NCBI GenBank assembly: GCA_018433595.1
Contig: JAHDQY010000003.1
Location: forward strand, 144,306-208,305
DNA length: 64,000 nt
Source of the DNA: Synergistales bacterium
Lineage (GTDB): Bacteria; Synergistota; Synergistia; Synergistales; Aminithiophilaceae
Direction of reading: 5' to 3'
The translations under genes and the position numbers were made by a program. Numbering within the stretch: position 1 is the first letter of the stretch; each line of letters begins with the position of its first letter. Positions 16,875-24,915 of this stretch are shown in pieces. Below the pieces are notes generated by a model that had not been told where the DNA came from, ran no database searches, and saw nothing but the letters and a program-made list of their open reading frames with translations.

Positions 16875-17049
16875 CCCGGCTCCAGCACGGAACTTTTGCC
16901 TCTCGACCCTCGGCTCTCTTGTGGCTCAAGTCCCAAACCGGGTTCGGCGGCCGGTGGAAGCCGCCAAAATCCATGATAACGGCAATGCCTTTGAGGGTAT
17001 GGGACCGGAGACTCATTTTATTGATTTTATATGAACGTATATTTTATTT
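16875..17049 (-). other. Unexplained stretch between cupin stop and terminator
   Basis: About 175 nt separate the cupin stop codon from its apparent terminator on the minus strand. The right part (17014-17063) is AT-rich and holds two copies of TTTATTGATTTT. The left part is GC-rich with GGCGGCTT and AAGCCGCC-like pairing. It could be a long 3' untranslated region or a separate small RNA. I see no convincing gene and no riboswitch class I recognise. Confidence 0.35.
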
Positions 17050-17400
17050 TTATTGATTTTCCAGGGTGCCGTGGAGGGCGAGCCAGAGGCAGGGCGGGGT
17101 TGTCGAGGTGAACAGGAGGCGGTGCCGGCAGTGGGCGGGGATGAAAAGAGCCTGGCCGCTTCGGAGAGAGACCGTCTCCGTCGAGCCGTCGTCCTGCAGG
17201 AAGAGAAGGGTGGCTCTCCCGGAGAGGAGGGCCACCCATTCGTCGTCTTCCTGATCGTACCAGAAGTCTTTCGCCGAGCTCTGACCGCAGGAGACGATGC
17301 GCTCCAGTCGAAAGGGGCCTCTGCCGGTCAGCAGCGTCTGAAAGAGCTCTTCTTCCGTGGAGGCGGCGACGGCGAAAAGGTCGAAGACGTCAGGCTTCAT
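17050..17400 (-). CDS. Small cupin-domain protein
   Basis: A 116-aa protein that folds almost entirely as one cupin barrel: DFWYDQEDDEWVALLSGRATLLF is motif 1 and SLRSGQALFIPAHCRHRL motif 2. Only some of the usual metal-binding histidines are kept (an H in IPAHCRHR), so metal use is uncertain. The start overlaps the end of butyrate kinase by 11 nt, making it the last gene of the butyrate operon. The function is unknown; cupins of this size often bind small ligands or act as isomerases. Confidence 0.75.
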   Translation of the reverse strand: MKPDVFDLFAVAASTEEELFQTLLTGRGPFRLERIVSCGQSSAKDFWYDQEDDEWVALLSGRATLLFLQDDGSTETVSLRSGQALFIPAHCRHRLLFTSTTPPCLWLALHGTLENQ

Positions 17401-18481
17401 GCGATGAGGGGTAGATCAGGGCCTTCTCCTCTCCCCGGAGGACGCGGAGAGCCCCCTCGGCGAGAGCCTTCAGTTCGTCCTCCCCAGGATAGACGAGGAT
17501 GGGGGCGATGAAGGCCACGCGATGTCTGATGGCTTCGACGAAACGGTCGCTGTAGGCGAGGCCTCCGGTGAGGACGATGGCGTCGACCTCTCCGGTCAGG
17601 GCTGCGGCCTCCGCTCCGATTCCGCGGGCCACCTGATAGGCCATGGCGTTAAAGAGAAGAGTGGCCTTGGCGTCCCCCTCGTCGATGCGGCGGCGGACCT
17701 CCCGGAGGTCGTTGATGCCCAGGTGGGCGACAAGACCGCCCTGGCTGGAGATCTTTCGGAGGAGCTCTTCCAGCGTCAGGGTGCCGCTGTAGGCGAGGCG
17801 CACCAGGTCGCCTGCCGGCAGGGAGCCGGCCCGCTCGGGAGAGAAGGGGCCCTCTCCGTCGAAGGCGTTGTTGACGTCGATGACGCGCCCCTCCTCGTGG
17901 GCTCCGATAGAGATGCCGCTTCCGAGATGGGCGACGACGAGGCGGCATCTTTCGTAGGCTTTCCCCAGGTCGGCGGCGGCTCTGCGTCCGATGGCCTTGT
18001 GGTTCAGGGCATGAAAGATGGAACGGCGTTCGATTTCAGGAAATCCCGAGAGCCGGGCTTCGGGGATCATCTCGTCGACGACGACCGGATCGACGGTGAA
18101 GGCCTCCTTGCCTCCGGCCTCATCGGCCAGGTCCCTGGCCAGAAGGGCCCCCAGATTGGAGGCATGGATGCCGTACCGGCCCGAAAGGAGATCGGCCGCC
18201 ATGGCGGCGTTGACGGTGTAGGTTCCCCCTCTGACGGGAGCCATCAGGCCGCCTCGGCCGACGAAGGCGTCGATCTCGCGAAGAGTCCGGCCCCGCTCCT
18301 CAAGGATTTTGTGGATGGCCTCAAGGCGCATTTCACGCTGGTTCAGGACGTTGGGGATTTTCTTGAGCGTTTCCAGATCATAGCGTTGCGTGTGATTGCC
18401 CAGCTCACGATCGTCCTCGTAGAGGGCGATCTTGGTGCTCGTCGAACCAGGGTTGATGGCCAGGATGCGGAAGCTCTTCAC
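17390..18481 (-). CDS. buk: Butyrate kinase, copy 1
   Basis: A 363-aa acetate-kinase-superfamily enzyme that transfers phosphate from butyryl-phosphate (or a branched homologue) to ADP. The phosphate loop is ILAINPGSTSTKIALYEDD at the N-terminus; GRGGLMAPVRGGTYTVN, VVAHLGSGISIGAHEEGRVIDVNNAFDGEGPFSPERAG and VLTGGLAYS are diagnostic of Buk. It lies 48 nt after ptb copy 1. In amino-acid fermenters these enzymes often act on isobutyryl, isovaleryl or 2-methylbutyryl groups from Val, Leu and Ile, so the true substrate may be branched. Confidence 0.92.
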   Translation of the reverse strand: MKSFRILAINPGSTSTKIALYEDDRELGNHTQRYDLETLKKIPNVLNQREMRLEAIHKILEERGRTLREIDAFVGRGGLMAPVRGGTYTVNAAMAADLLSGRYGIHASNLGALLARDLADEAGGKEAFTVDPVVVDEMIPEARLSGFPEIERRSIFHALNHKAIGRRAAADLGKAYERCRLVVAHLGSGISIGAHEEGRVIDVNNAFDGEGPFSPERAGSLPAGDLVRLAYSGTLTLEELLRKISSQGGLVAHLGINDLREVRRRIDEGDAKATLLFNAMAYQVARGIGAEAAALTGEVDAIVLTGGLAYSDRFVEAIRHRVAFIAPILVYPGEDELKALAEGALRVLRGEEKALIYPSSHEA

Positions 18482-18529
18482 CGTCTCTCCTCCTTTCGAG
18501 CCGTCAGGGGATCTTCAGGGGGGCGGGTC

Positions 18530-19450
18530 TCAGCGGTCGCGGTGGGCGGCGAGGGCTACGGCGGAGGCGATGGAGAGGAGCTTCGTCTCGGCCGAATCGG
18601 CCCGGCTTGTGAGAACGATGGGGGCGGCGGCGCCGAGGACGAGTCCCGCCGTGCGGTTCTTGGCGAAGTAGACGATGGCCTTGGCGAGCATGTTGCCGGC
18701 TTCGATGTCGGGGACGAGGAGCACGTCGGCCTTGCCGGCCACTTCGGAGACGATGCCCTTGTGGCGGGCCGACTCCTCGCTGATGGCGTTGTCGAGAGCC
18801 AGGGGACCGTCGACGTCGCAGCCCTTGATCTGTCCCCGGCGGCCCATCTGGGCGATGGCTGCCGCATCGAGGGTGCAGGGCATGGCGGGGTTGACGACCT
18901 CGACGGCGGCGAGGACGGCGACCTTGGGTTTGGCAACGCCGAAGGCATGTCCCAGTTCGACGGTGTTGGTGAGGATCTTCACCTTGTCCGGGAGTTCGGG
19001 GTACATGTTGAAGGCCGGATCGGCGATGAAGAAGATGCGGTCGTAGCCTTCGACTTCGTGGATGTAGACGTGAGAGATGAGGGACTTGCTCCGCAGCCCC
19101 ACCTCCTTGTTGAGGACGGCCCGGAGGAAGTCGGCCGTGTGGAGCATGCCTTTCATGAGGATGTCGGCCTTGCCCGACGAGACGAGCTTCACGGCTTCGA
19201 GGGCGGCCTTGTCGTGTCCTCCCTTGACGTCGACGACGTCGTAGTCGGTCAGCTTGACGCCGAGGGGCTTGGCGGCTTCGGCGATCTTGTCGGCGTCTCC
19301 GACAAGGATGGCCTTGGCGATGCCCCGGGAGCGGGCGTTTTCGACGGCCTCAAGGACCTCGGCATCTTCGGCGGCCGCGACGGCCACCGTACGGGGGCCG
19401 ACGGATTTGGCGTAGTCCAGGAGCTGATTGAGAGAGCGGATCTGTTCCAA
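18530..19450 (-). CDS. ptb: Phosphate butyryltransferase, copy 1
   Basis: A 306-aa enzyme that exchanges CoA for phosphate on butyryl-CoA or branched acyl-CoA. Family hallmarks are VLVPDIEAGNMLAKAI and GAAAPIVLTSRADSAETKLLSIASA at the C-terminus, with ILMKGMLHTADFLRAVLNKE in the middle. I chose TTG 19450, preceded at good spacing by AAGGAGGAG, over an upstream in-frame ATG at 19513 that has no ribosome-binding site. It pairs with buk copy 1, 48 nt downstream. Confidence 0.92.
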   Translation of the reverse strand: MEQIRSLNQLLDYAKSVGPRTVAVAAAEDAEVLEAVENARSRGIAKAILVGDADKIAEAAKPLGVKLTDYDVVDVKGGHDKAALEAVKLVSSGKADILMKGMLHTADFLRAVLNKEVGLRSKSLISHVYIHEVEGYDRIFFIADPAFNMYPELPDKVKILTNTVELGHAFGVAKPKVAVLAAVEVVNPAMPCTLDAAAIAQMGRRGQIKGCDVDGPLALDNAISEESARHKGIVSEVAGKADVLLVPDIEAGNMLAKAIVYFAKNRTAGLVLGAAAPIVLTSRADSAETKLLSIASAVALAAHRDR

Positions 19451-19523
19451 GAGTATCTCCTCCTTAAAAGATGGATAAGAGTGACTCACCCTGACAGGAC
19501 CCTGGAGTCTCAAGAATTATACC

Positions 19524-20444
19524 CTATGCCAGGAGAACGCCGAGGGCGATGGAGAGAAGTTTCGTCTCGGCGCTGTCGGTGCGGCTTGTGAGGACGACGG
19601 GGGCTCTGGCTCCGAGGACGGCTCCGGCGCCCCGGCAGCCGATCAGACTCAGGGCGACCTTGCCCACCAGATTGCCCGCCTCGATATGGGGCAGAAGAAG
19701 GATGTCGGCGTTGCCGGCTATGGGGGTGTCGATCTCTCTGAAGCAGCCTGCCTCGGCACCGACGGCCTGATCCAGGGTGAGGGGGCCGTCGAGGAGGCAG
19801 TTCCCGATCTGGCCGCGCCTGTTCATCAACGTCAGGGCGGCGGCGTCGAGGGTGCAGGGCATGGCGGGATCGATCCTTTCGACGGCGGCGAGGGCAGCGA
19901 CACGGGGTCTTTCGACGCCGAGACGGCGGAGGCAGGAGACGGCGTTTTCAACGATTTGCACCTTGTCCTGCAAGGCGGGGTAGGTGTTGAGTCCCCCGTC
20001 GGTTACGGCGACGACGCGGTGGAGTCGGGGGATTTCGAGGAAGAAGAGATGGGAAAGGACGCTTCCCGCGCGCAGGCCTCTCTCCTTGTCGAGAACGGCC
20101 TTGAGGAGCGTCGCCGTCTTGACCTGCCCCTTCATGACCAGCTGCGCCTCGCCGGAGGCCACGATGGCGACGGCGCGCCGGGAGGCCTCGCCGTCGTCGG
20201 GTTCGTCGACGATTTCGCAGCGGCCAAGGTCGAGACCGAGCTCCTGAATCATCCCGCCGATACGTCTTCTGTCGCCCAAAAGGAGCGGTTCGACGATGCC
20301 CTCCCGCCGCGCCTCGTCGAGGGCGCAGAGAACGTCGGCATCCTGAGCCGCGGCGACGGCGACGCGTGGGGGTGTCTTCCCGCGGCAGCGTTCCAGCAAG
20401 AAGTCCAGGGTGTCAAAGGCCACGGTTTTTGCCTCTTTCGACAC
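19524..20444 (-). CDS. ptb: Phosphate butyryltransferase, copy 2
   Basis: A second 306-aa acyl phosphotransferase with the same hallmarks (LVMKGQVKTATLLKAVLDKE, LLLPHIEAGNLVGKVAL, ARAPVVLTSRTDSAETKLLSIALG). It is clearly diverged from copy 1, so this is not a recent duplication. The GTG start lies 32 nt inside the preceding butyrate kinase gene; GTG 20423 is an alternative start. It should be translated together with buk copy 2. The divergence suggests different acyl chain preference between the two copies. Confidence 0.9.
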   Translation of the reverse strand: MSKEAKTVAFDTLDFLLERCRGKTPPRVAVAAAQDADVLCALDEARREGIVEPLLLGDRRRIGGMIQELGLDLGRCEIVDEPDDGEASRRAVAIVASGEAQLVMKGQVKTATLLKAVLDKERGLRAGSVLSHLFFLEIPRLHRVVAVTDGGLNTYPALQDKVQIVENAVSCLRRLGVERPRVAALAAVERIDPAMPCTLDAAALTLMNRRGQIGNCLLDGPLTLDQAVGAEAGCFREIDTPIAGNADILLLPHIEAGNLVGKVALSLIGCRGAGAVLGARAPVVLTSRTDSAETKLLSIALGVLLA

Positions 20445-21516
20445 TCTCCCGGTAGCTTCGCCCCTCTTCCTCCCCCCTGAGGACTGCCAGGGCTCCCTCG
20501 GCCAGAGCCGGCAGCTCGTCCTCGCCGGGGTAGGCGAGGACGGGGGCTATCCACTGAAGGCGGCCCGTGAGGTCGACTCGAAGTTCCTTGTCATAGGCCA
20601 TTCCTCCGGTGAGGACGACCGCTTTGACGTCGCCTTCCAGGGCGGCGGCCATGGCGCCAGCCTCCTTGGCGACCTGGAAGAGGAGGGATCGGAGGACGAG
20701 GGCCGTCTCTTCGTCGCCTTCGTCGATGCGCCGTCGCAGCTCCCTCAGATCGTCGCTGCCGCAATAGGCGGAGAGGCCGCCCTTTTTCGCGAGCCCTTCG
20801 AGCATCTCCTTCTCGCTGTAGCGGCCGGAGAAACAGAGCCGTACCAGATCACCCGCCGGAACGCCTCCGGCCCTGTTGGGAGAGAAGGGCCCGAAGTCGT
20901 TGGCGTTGTTGACGTCGATCATTTCTCCTCCTCTCATTGCGACGACGGAAATGCCGCCGCCGAGGTGAATGACGACGAAGTTGACGGAGCGCCAGTCCAT
21001 GTGAAGTTCACGAGCCGCCTTTTTGGCGGTGGCTCGAACGTTGAGGGCGTGGACAAGGGAGCGTTTGGGGAGCTCGGGGAGCCCTGTGAGGCGGGCCTCG
21101 GGGATCAGTTCATCGACGGCGACGGGATCGACGATGTAGGCGGGTATGGAGAGTCTGTCGGCCAGGGCGCGGGCGATGAGGCCGCCCAGGTTCGAAGGGT
21201 GCTCCCAGGGGCGTCCCCGACGCAGGTGTTCGACGAGGAGGTCGTCGATGACGTAGGTGCCTCCGTGAACCGGTTCGATGATGCCGCCGCGGCCCACGAT
21301 GGCCGAGAGCTCCTCCACGGCCGAGCCGCGTTTTCTGACGGCGGCCTTGACGGCTTCGAGGCGGTAGTCGAACTGATCGATCACAGAGGGGAATCTTGTA
21401 AGCTGGGCAGGGCTGTGGAGAAGGTTCTCCCGCCAGAGCTCCCGGTCTTCCTGGTACCAGGCGATCTTGGTTCCCGTGCTGCCGGTGTTGATGGCAAGGA
21501 GAATCTTTTCTTTCAT
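20413..21516 (-). CDS. buk: Butyrate kinase, copy 2
   Basis: A 367-aa kinase with the phosphate loop LLAINTGSTGTKIAWYQEDREL. It also has GRGGIIEPVHGGTYVIDD, VVIHLGGGISVVAMRGGEMIDVNNANDFGPFSPNRAG and VVLTGGMAYD. It is the first gene of the operon. Three ATG codons occur in tandem (21522, 21519, 21516); I take the last because it has the best distance from GAGGGAG. Compared with copy 1 it has DFGPFSPNRAG instead of DGEGPFSPERAG, and the acyl-acceptor regions differ, fitting a distinct substrate. Confidence 0.9.
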   Translation of the reverse strand: MKEKILLAINTGSTGTKIAWYQEDRELWRENLLHSPAQLTRFPSVIDQFDYRLEAVKAAVRKRGSAVEELSAIVGRGGIIEPVHGGTYVIDDLLVEHLRRGRPWEHPSNLGGLIARALADRLSIPAYIVDPVAVDELIPEARLTGLPELPKRSLVHALNVRATAKKAARELHMDWRSVNFVVIHLGGGISVVAMRGGEMIDVNNANDFGPFSPNRAGGVPAGDLVRLCFSGRYSEKEMLEGLAKKGGLSAYCGSDDLRELRRRIDEGDEETALVLRSLLFQVAKEAGAMAAALEGDVKAVVLTGGMAYDKELRVDLTGRLQWIAPVLAYPGEDELPALAEGALAVLRGEEEGRSYRESVERGKNRGL

Positions 21517-21564
21517 CATCATCTCTCCCTCTGTCGATGTTCGCAATTTTCAGGCCTCTTTTTG

Positions 21565-21593
21565 ATTATAGCGACTGGTCCGTACCATGGAAA
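21565..21593 (-). promoter_or_regulatory. Promoter of the buk/ptb operon
   Basis: Read on the minus strand this is TTTCCA (21588-21593), a 17-nt spacer and a consensus TATAAT (21565-21570). It lies about 50 nt upstream of the first butyrate kinase start. Confidence 0.65.
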
Positions 21594-21701
21594 AGAGCGG
21601 GGGAATTTTTCGCGGCGATCAACCCGTGCGTCTTTGCCGCATCTGTCCTATACTCTCAAGGTTAAGGGCTCGACGAATTCTTTCCCAAGAAGGTGAAACC
21701 C

Positions 21702-22535
21702 GTGAACATTTGTTACCGCAACGGCGTCTACCTTCCCCTGGAAGAGGTCTGTCTTCCCGTGACGGATCTGCTTGTCCAGCGGGGTATCGGCGTCTTCGAT
21801 TCCATCAGGACTTACGGCGGACGTCCCTTTGCCTTGAAGGAGCATCTGTGCCGCCTGGAGCGCTCGGCCCGGGAGGCCTCCATGAAGCTGCCCCTCTCTC
21901 TGGAAGTTCTTGAAAGGGTCATTCGAGACGGCATCTCCCGCATGGGGAAAGAGGGCGACGTGACGATCCGCCCCTATGTGACGGGAGGCAGGGTGATCGA
22001 CGACTGCCGTTTCGCCGAGCCGGACCTGTTCGTCCTCTTCGAAAGGATGACGCCGCCCCCCGCGGAGCGGTACGAAGAAGGGGTTTCCCTGTTGCCCATT
22101 CCCTTCTCCCGCCCTTTCCCGGCCATGAAGAGCATCGACTACATGACTCCCTACGTCTCCCGTCTTCGGGCCGGCGGCGGCGATTTCGAGTGCCTCTACT
22201 GCCCCGATGGGACGATCACGGAGTCGACGGCGGGCAACTTTTTCCTCGTCCTGGGCGGAACTCTCGTGACCGCCCCTGAAGAGGCCGTCCTGGAAGGCGT
22301 CACCCGGGGCATCATCCTTGAGCTGGCCCAAGAGGCGGCTATCGCCGTCGAAAGACGTCTCCTCCGCGTCGAAGAACTGCCGGTAGCCGACGAGGCCTTC
22401 ATCACGGGCACCTCCAAAGAGGTCACGCCTATCGTTCGCGTCGGCGCCGTCACCATCGGCGACGGTCGACCTGGTCCCATGACGAGGAGGCTTCACGATC
22501 TCCTCCGTGACCATATCGAACGCTGGCTGGAATAG
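21702..22535 (+). CDS. Class IV aminotransferase (branched-chain/D-amino acid type)
   Basis: A 277-aa PLP enzyme of fold type IV. The PLP lysine is in AMKSIDYM, preceded by the RGIGVFDSIRTYGGRPFALKEHLCRLERSA signature near the N-terminus and followed by GTITESTAGNFFLV and FITGTSKEVTPI. These are shared by branched-chain aminotransferases and D-alanine aminotransferases, so I cannot fix the substrate. GTG 21702 has AGAAGG 8 nt upstream and is preferred to GTG 21693, which overlaps that site. Next to the acyl kinases a branched-chain role (Val/Leu/Ile deamination) is attractive. Confidence 0.8.
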   Translation: MNICYRNGVYLPLEEVCLPVTDLLVQRGIGVFDSIRTYGGRPFALKEHLCRLERSAREASMKLPLSLEVLERVIRDGISRMGKEGDVTIRPYVTGGRVIDDCRFAEPDLFVLFERMTPPPAERYEEGVSLLPIPFSRPFPAMKSIDYMTPYVSRLRAGGGDFECLYCPDGTITESTAGNFFLVLGGTLVTAPEEAVLEGVTRGIILELAQEAAIAVERRLLRVEELPVADEAFITGTSKEVTPIVRVGAVTIGDGRPGPMTRRLHDLLRDHIERWLE

Positions 22536-22564
22536 TTTCTCTCAAGGAGAGTCATTCTTCAACG

Positions 22565-22600
22565 GAGCGCCGGCGGAGTTTCTCCAATCCGCCGGCGCTC
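22565..22600 (+). terminator. Terminator after the aminotransferase
   Basis: GAGCGCCGGCGGA and TCCGCCGGCGCTC form a 13-bp stem around a 10-nt loop, followed by TTCCCTTT. It separates the aminotransferase from proC. Confidence 0.75.
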
Positions 22601-22658
22601 TTCCCTTTGGAGCGAAGACGACCTGTCACGACCTGTGGCAACTAAGGAGGCTTATGAA

Positions 22659-23492
22659 ATGGTGGCTCTGGAATCCCTGAAAGTCGCCGTAATCGGCGCA
22701 GGAACGATCGGAAGTGCCCTGGCCCGAGAACTGGCCCTGGCCGGATGCGAGGTCCGTGCGACGCGCCGACGGCTTGACCGGGTGCGCGATCTCGAAGAGC
22801 TCGGTGTCCATCTGACCAGCGATAACGTCGAAGCCGTCGGTGGTGCCGATGTCGTCTTCGTCGTCCTCAAACCCCATAAGGTCGTCCCTGTCCTGCAGGC
22901 CGTCGGGGCCGCTCTTGAGGGCAAGCTCGCCGTTTCCCTGGCGGCGGCACTCGATCTTGCTCTGCTCCGTCAGGCCTTCCCCGGCGTGCGATGGATCCGG
23001 GCCATGAGCAACACGGCCATTCCCGTCCGCCAGGCCTTCACCATGTACGCCCCCTCTCCGGAGGTGACGGAGCGGGATCTTGCCGTCGCTCAGGCCGTCT
23101 TCGGCCTCCTCGGCACCTACGAGGAGGTCGAGGATGGCTACATGGACGCCTTGACGGCCATGGCGGGATCGGGTCCGGCCTATATTTACACCATGCTGGA
23201 GGCGCTCATCTACGGGGGGCTCCGCGTCGGTCTTCCCCGGGACCTGACCCTTCGGGCGGCGGCTCATACGGCCATCGGCGCCTCCCGGCTTCTTCTTTCC
23301 TCAGGGGAGCATCCGGCTGTCCTTCGGGATCAGGTGGTGACCCCGGGGGGCGTCACCATAGAAGGAATCTTCGCCCTGGAAGAGGGGCAGATCCGGACGG
23401 CCTTCATGAATGCCGTCAAGGCCGCCACGGAAAAATCCCTCGTTCTCGCCGAAGAGACGCGTCGTAAGATCCGTGACGATCTCCCGGAATGA
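22659..23492 (+). CDS. proC: Pyrroline-5-carboxylate reductase
   Basis: A 277-aa NAD(P)H-dependent enzyme making proline from pyrroline-5-carboxylate. The Rossmann motif is VAVIGAGTIGSALA, and the family signature is seen in MAGSGPAYIYTMLEALIYGG plus LRDQVVTPGGVTIEGIFALEEG near the C-terminus. Length is normal for ProC. ATG 22659 lies 8 nt after AAGGAGG; an upstream in-frame GTG at 22635 has no such site. Confidence 0.92.
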   Translation: MVALESLKVAVIGAGTIGSALARELALAGCEVRATRRRLDRVRDLEELGVHLTSDNVEAVGGADVVFVVLKPHKVVPVLQAVGAALEGKLAVSLAAALDLALLRQAFPGVRWIRAMSNTAIPVRQAFTMYAPSPEVTERDLAVAQAVFGLLGTYEEVEDGYMDALTAMAGSGPAYIYTMLEALIYGGLRVGLPRDLTLRAAAHTAIGASRLLLSSGEHPAVLRDQVVTPGGVTIEGIFALEEGQIRTAFMNAVKAATEKSLVLAEETRRKIRDDLPE

Positions 23493-23550
23493 GCGGAAAG
23501 CTGCCGAGGGAGGTCTTTCAAAAATAATTTAGAAATTTTTCAAATGGGAC

Positions 23551-23579
23551 TTGCGCGACGACGCCGAAGTCGCTATAAT
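23551..23579 (+). promoter_or_regulatory. Strong promoter of the unidentified RNA
   Basis: TTGCGC (23551-23556), a 17-nt spacer and a perfect TATAAT (23574-23579) are followed by no coding frame. Transcription should begin near 23586. Confidence 0.75.
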
Positions 23580-23585
23580 AACTTC

Positions 23586-23919
23586 ACCGGGAAGTGACGG
23601 AGAGCCTTCTTCAAGAGCCCCAGCCCGGAGGGGCGGAGCGACGGGAAGGAAAAGTAGTTCACGCGGCAATTGGCAACGCAGACATTTGCAACATAGCATC
23701 GAGTGTAGCGGAACCGGATGCAAGGAACAGGCAGCAAGAGGAGTTCCAAGGAAACGTCAAGAACCGAAAGCGTGACCTGCAGCAATGAGGTAGAACGCAG
23801 CAAGTAGGTGAAACATGGGTAGATCCACCTGCACCTGTTTAGTGAAAGCCCGTCGTCCGGGCTCATCCGTCGCCCGATAGGGGAAGAGGCAGAAAGCACG
23901 CTTCTTCCCCTGTCGTTTT
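23586..23919 (+). ncRNA. Structured non-coding RNA of unknown class, about 330 nt
   Basis: The segment runs from a consensus promoter to a terminator hairpin (GGGGAAGA near 23880 with TCTTCCCC near 23910, then a T-run). The 5' end 23594-23606 pairs with 23860-23873 (13 bp, one bulge). Next, 23635-23645 pairs with 23849-23858 (10 bp, one bulge). A hairpin (23617-23621 with 23630-23634) lies between them, giving a three-way junction that closes the molecule. Inside are three GCAGCAA repeats (23731, 23779, 23797) and, overall, 12 GGA triplets. I looked for RNase P, tmRNA, SRP and 6S landmarks and found none. No protein frame fits. Confidence 0.65.
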
Positions 23920-23930
23920 TTTGCCGCGGA

Positions 23931-23958
23931 TTGACAGAGCGAGGCGTTCTGTTATCCT
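23931..23958 (+). promoter_or_regulatory. Promoter of the cysE-cysK operon
   Basis: A perfect TTGACA (23931-23936), 16-nt spacer and TATCCT (23953-23958) lie just after the terminator of the preceding RNA gene and about 40 nt before the leader peptide start. Confidence 0.65.
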
Positions 23959-23999
23959 TGGCTTACTGACTCGGGAAATTCGTCAAGGTGGTGGCGGTC

Positions 24000-24056
24000 A
24001 TGGAGAAAAAACGGTTATCGATGACTTGTTGTTGTCGGTGGATCCTGTCTCAGTGA
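24000..24056 (+). CDS. Cysteine leader peptide of cysE-cysK
   Basis: An 18-codon frame from ATG 24000 (AAGGTGGTGG upstream) to TGA 24054, reading [18 protein letters not shown], with three consecutive Cys TGT codons at 24027-24035. ATG 24021 is an alternative start giving 11 codons. It is followed by hairpins and a terminator before cysE. The three Cys codons point to ribosome-mediated attenuation sensing charged tRNA-Cys. Leader frames with Cys runs are known upstream of cysteine genes in actinobacteria. Confidence 0.7.
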   Translation: MEKKRLSMTCCCRWILSQ

Positions 24057-24145
24057 TCCACCGCAGTCCGTGAGGCTGCGGCGGCATAGGCCCGCTTCGG
24101 CTGATCGAGCTTTCAAGCCACCACCGAAAAAAAGATCGCATTCAG

Positions 24146-24180
24146 AAGGGGCGTGCCGTCGTGGTACGCCCCTTCGTTGT
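24146..24180 (+). terminator. Attenuator of cysE-cysK
   Basis: A 12-bp stem (24146-24157 with 24163-24174, one G-U pair) is followed by CGTTGTTTG. It lies 30 nt before cysE. Upstream alternatives are a 9-bp hairpin 24036-24044/24055-24063 overlapping the leader end, and an imperfect partner for the terminator 5' arm at 24083-24097. The leader ribosome-binding region (GGTGGTGGC) is also complementary to GCCACCACC at 24117-24125. Confidence 0.65.
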
Positions 24181-24210
24181 TTGAGTGCTCAAAAGAGGAG
24201 GACATTAAAG

Positions 24211-24915
24211 ATGGAACGAGAAAAACGGCACCATCGCCTTTCCGAGGCCTTTCAGGCCGTTCGTGATCGGGATCCCGCCCTGGCTCCGGGTTTTTGGGGA
24301 ACCCTCGAGATCCTGCTCTGCTATCCCGGTTTCCAGGCCATCAGCGCTCACCGGTTGGTCCATTTTCTTCACAGCCGGCTGCGAGTTCCCGTCCTGCCGC
24401 GGTTTCTGGCCCAGCTCGTCCGCTGGTGGACGGGGATCGAGATTCATCCCGGCGCCACGATCGGCCGCGGCGTCTTCATCGACCACGGCATGGGCGTCGT
24501 CATCGGTGAAACGGCCGTCGTCGGCGATAACGTGACTCTCTATCAGGGGGTGACCCTCGGCGGGACGGGCAAGGAGAAGGGGAAGCGCCACCCCACCATT
24601 GAAGAGGGGGCCCTGATCGGCGGCGGAGCCAAGGTCCTGGGCAACATCACCGTCGGCAGGGATGCCCGTATCGGTGCCGGCAGCGTCGTCGTCCGCGACG
24701 TTCCGGCCGGGGCCACTGTCGTCGGTGTCCCCGGCGTCGTCGTCCGTCGCCGCCGGGATGACGGCATCTCCCCTTCCCGGAGCCTCGCCCACGGCAGCCT
24801 TCCCGATCCCCTCCGCCAGCGGCTTCAGCGCCTGGAAGAGGAGATCCATGTCCTTCACGCCCGCATCGCCGCCCTGGAAGCGGAGAAAAAAAAGGAGATG
24901 AGCCCCATTGCTTAA
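24211..24915 (+). CDS. cysE: Serine O-acetyltransferase
   Basis: A 234-aa left-handed beta-helix enzyme that acetylates serine with acetyl-CoA, the first step of cysteine synthesis. After an N-terminal helical part ([20 protein letters not shown]), the hexapeptide repeat domain shows [43 protein letters not shown] and ends with [12 protein letters not shown]. The C-terminal tail is basic, then helical ([28 protein letters not shown]). ATG 24211 follows AGAGGAGG. The stop overlaps the cysK start, and the operon sits behind a Cys leader. Confidence 0.93.
   Translation: MEREKRHHRLSEAFQAVRDRDPALAPGFWGTLEILLCYPGFQAISAHRLVHFLHSRLRVPVLPRFLAQLVRWWTGIEIHPGATIGRGVFIDHGMGVVIGETAVVGDNVTLYQGVTLGGTGKEKGKRHPTIEEGALIGGGAKVLGNITVGRDARIGAGSVVVRDVPAGATVVGVPGVVVRRRRDDGISPSRSLAHGSLPDPLRQRLQRLEEEIHVLHARIAALEAEKKKEMSPIA

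Noticed and set aside
17522..19591. Long plus-strand frame of 689 codons opposite ptb/buk
   Set aside because: Antisense of clearly recognised butyrate genes; its composition follows the complement of GC-rich codons.
23586..23919. RNase P, tmRNA, SRP or 6S RNA identity for the structured RNA
   Set aside because: The universally conserved blocks (for example GAGGAAAGTCC and ACAGAAA of RNase P, the GGAAGCAGC loop of SRP, a tRNA-like 3' end of tmRNA) are not present.
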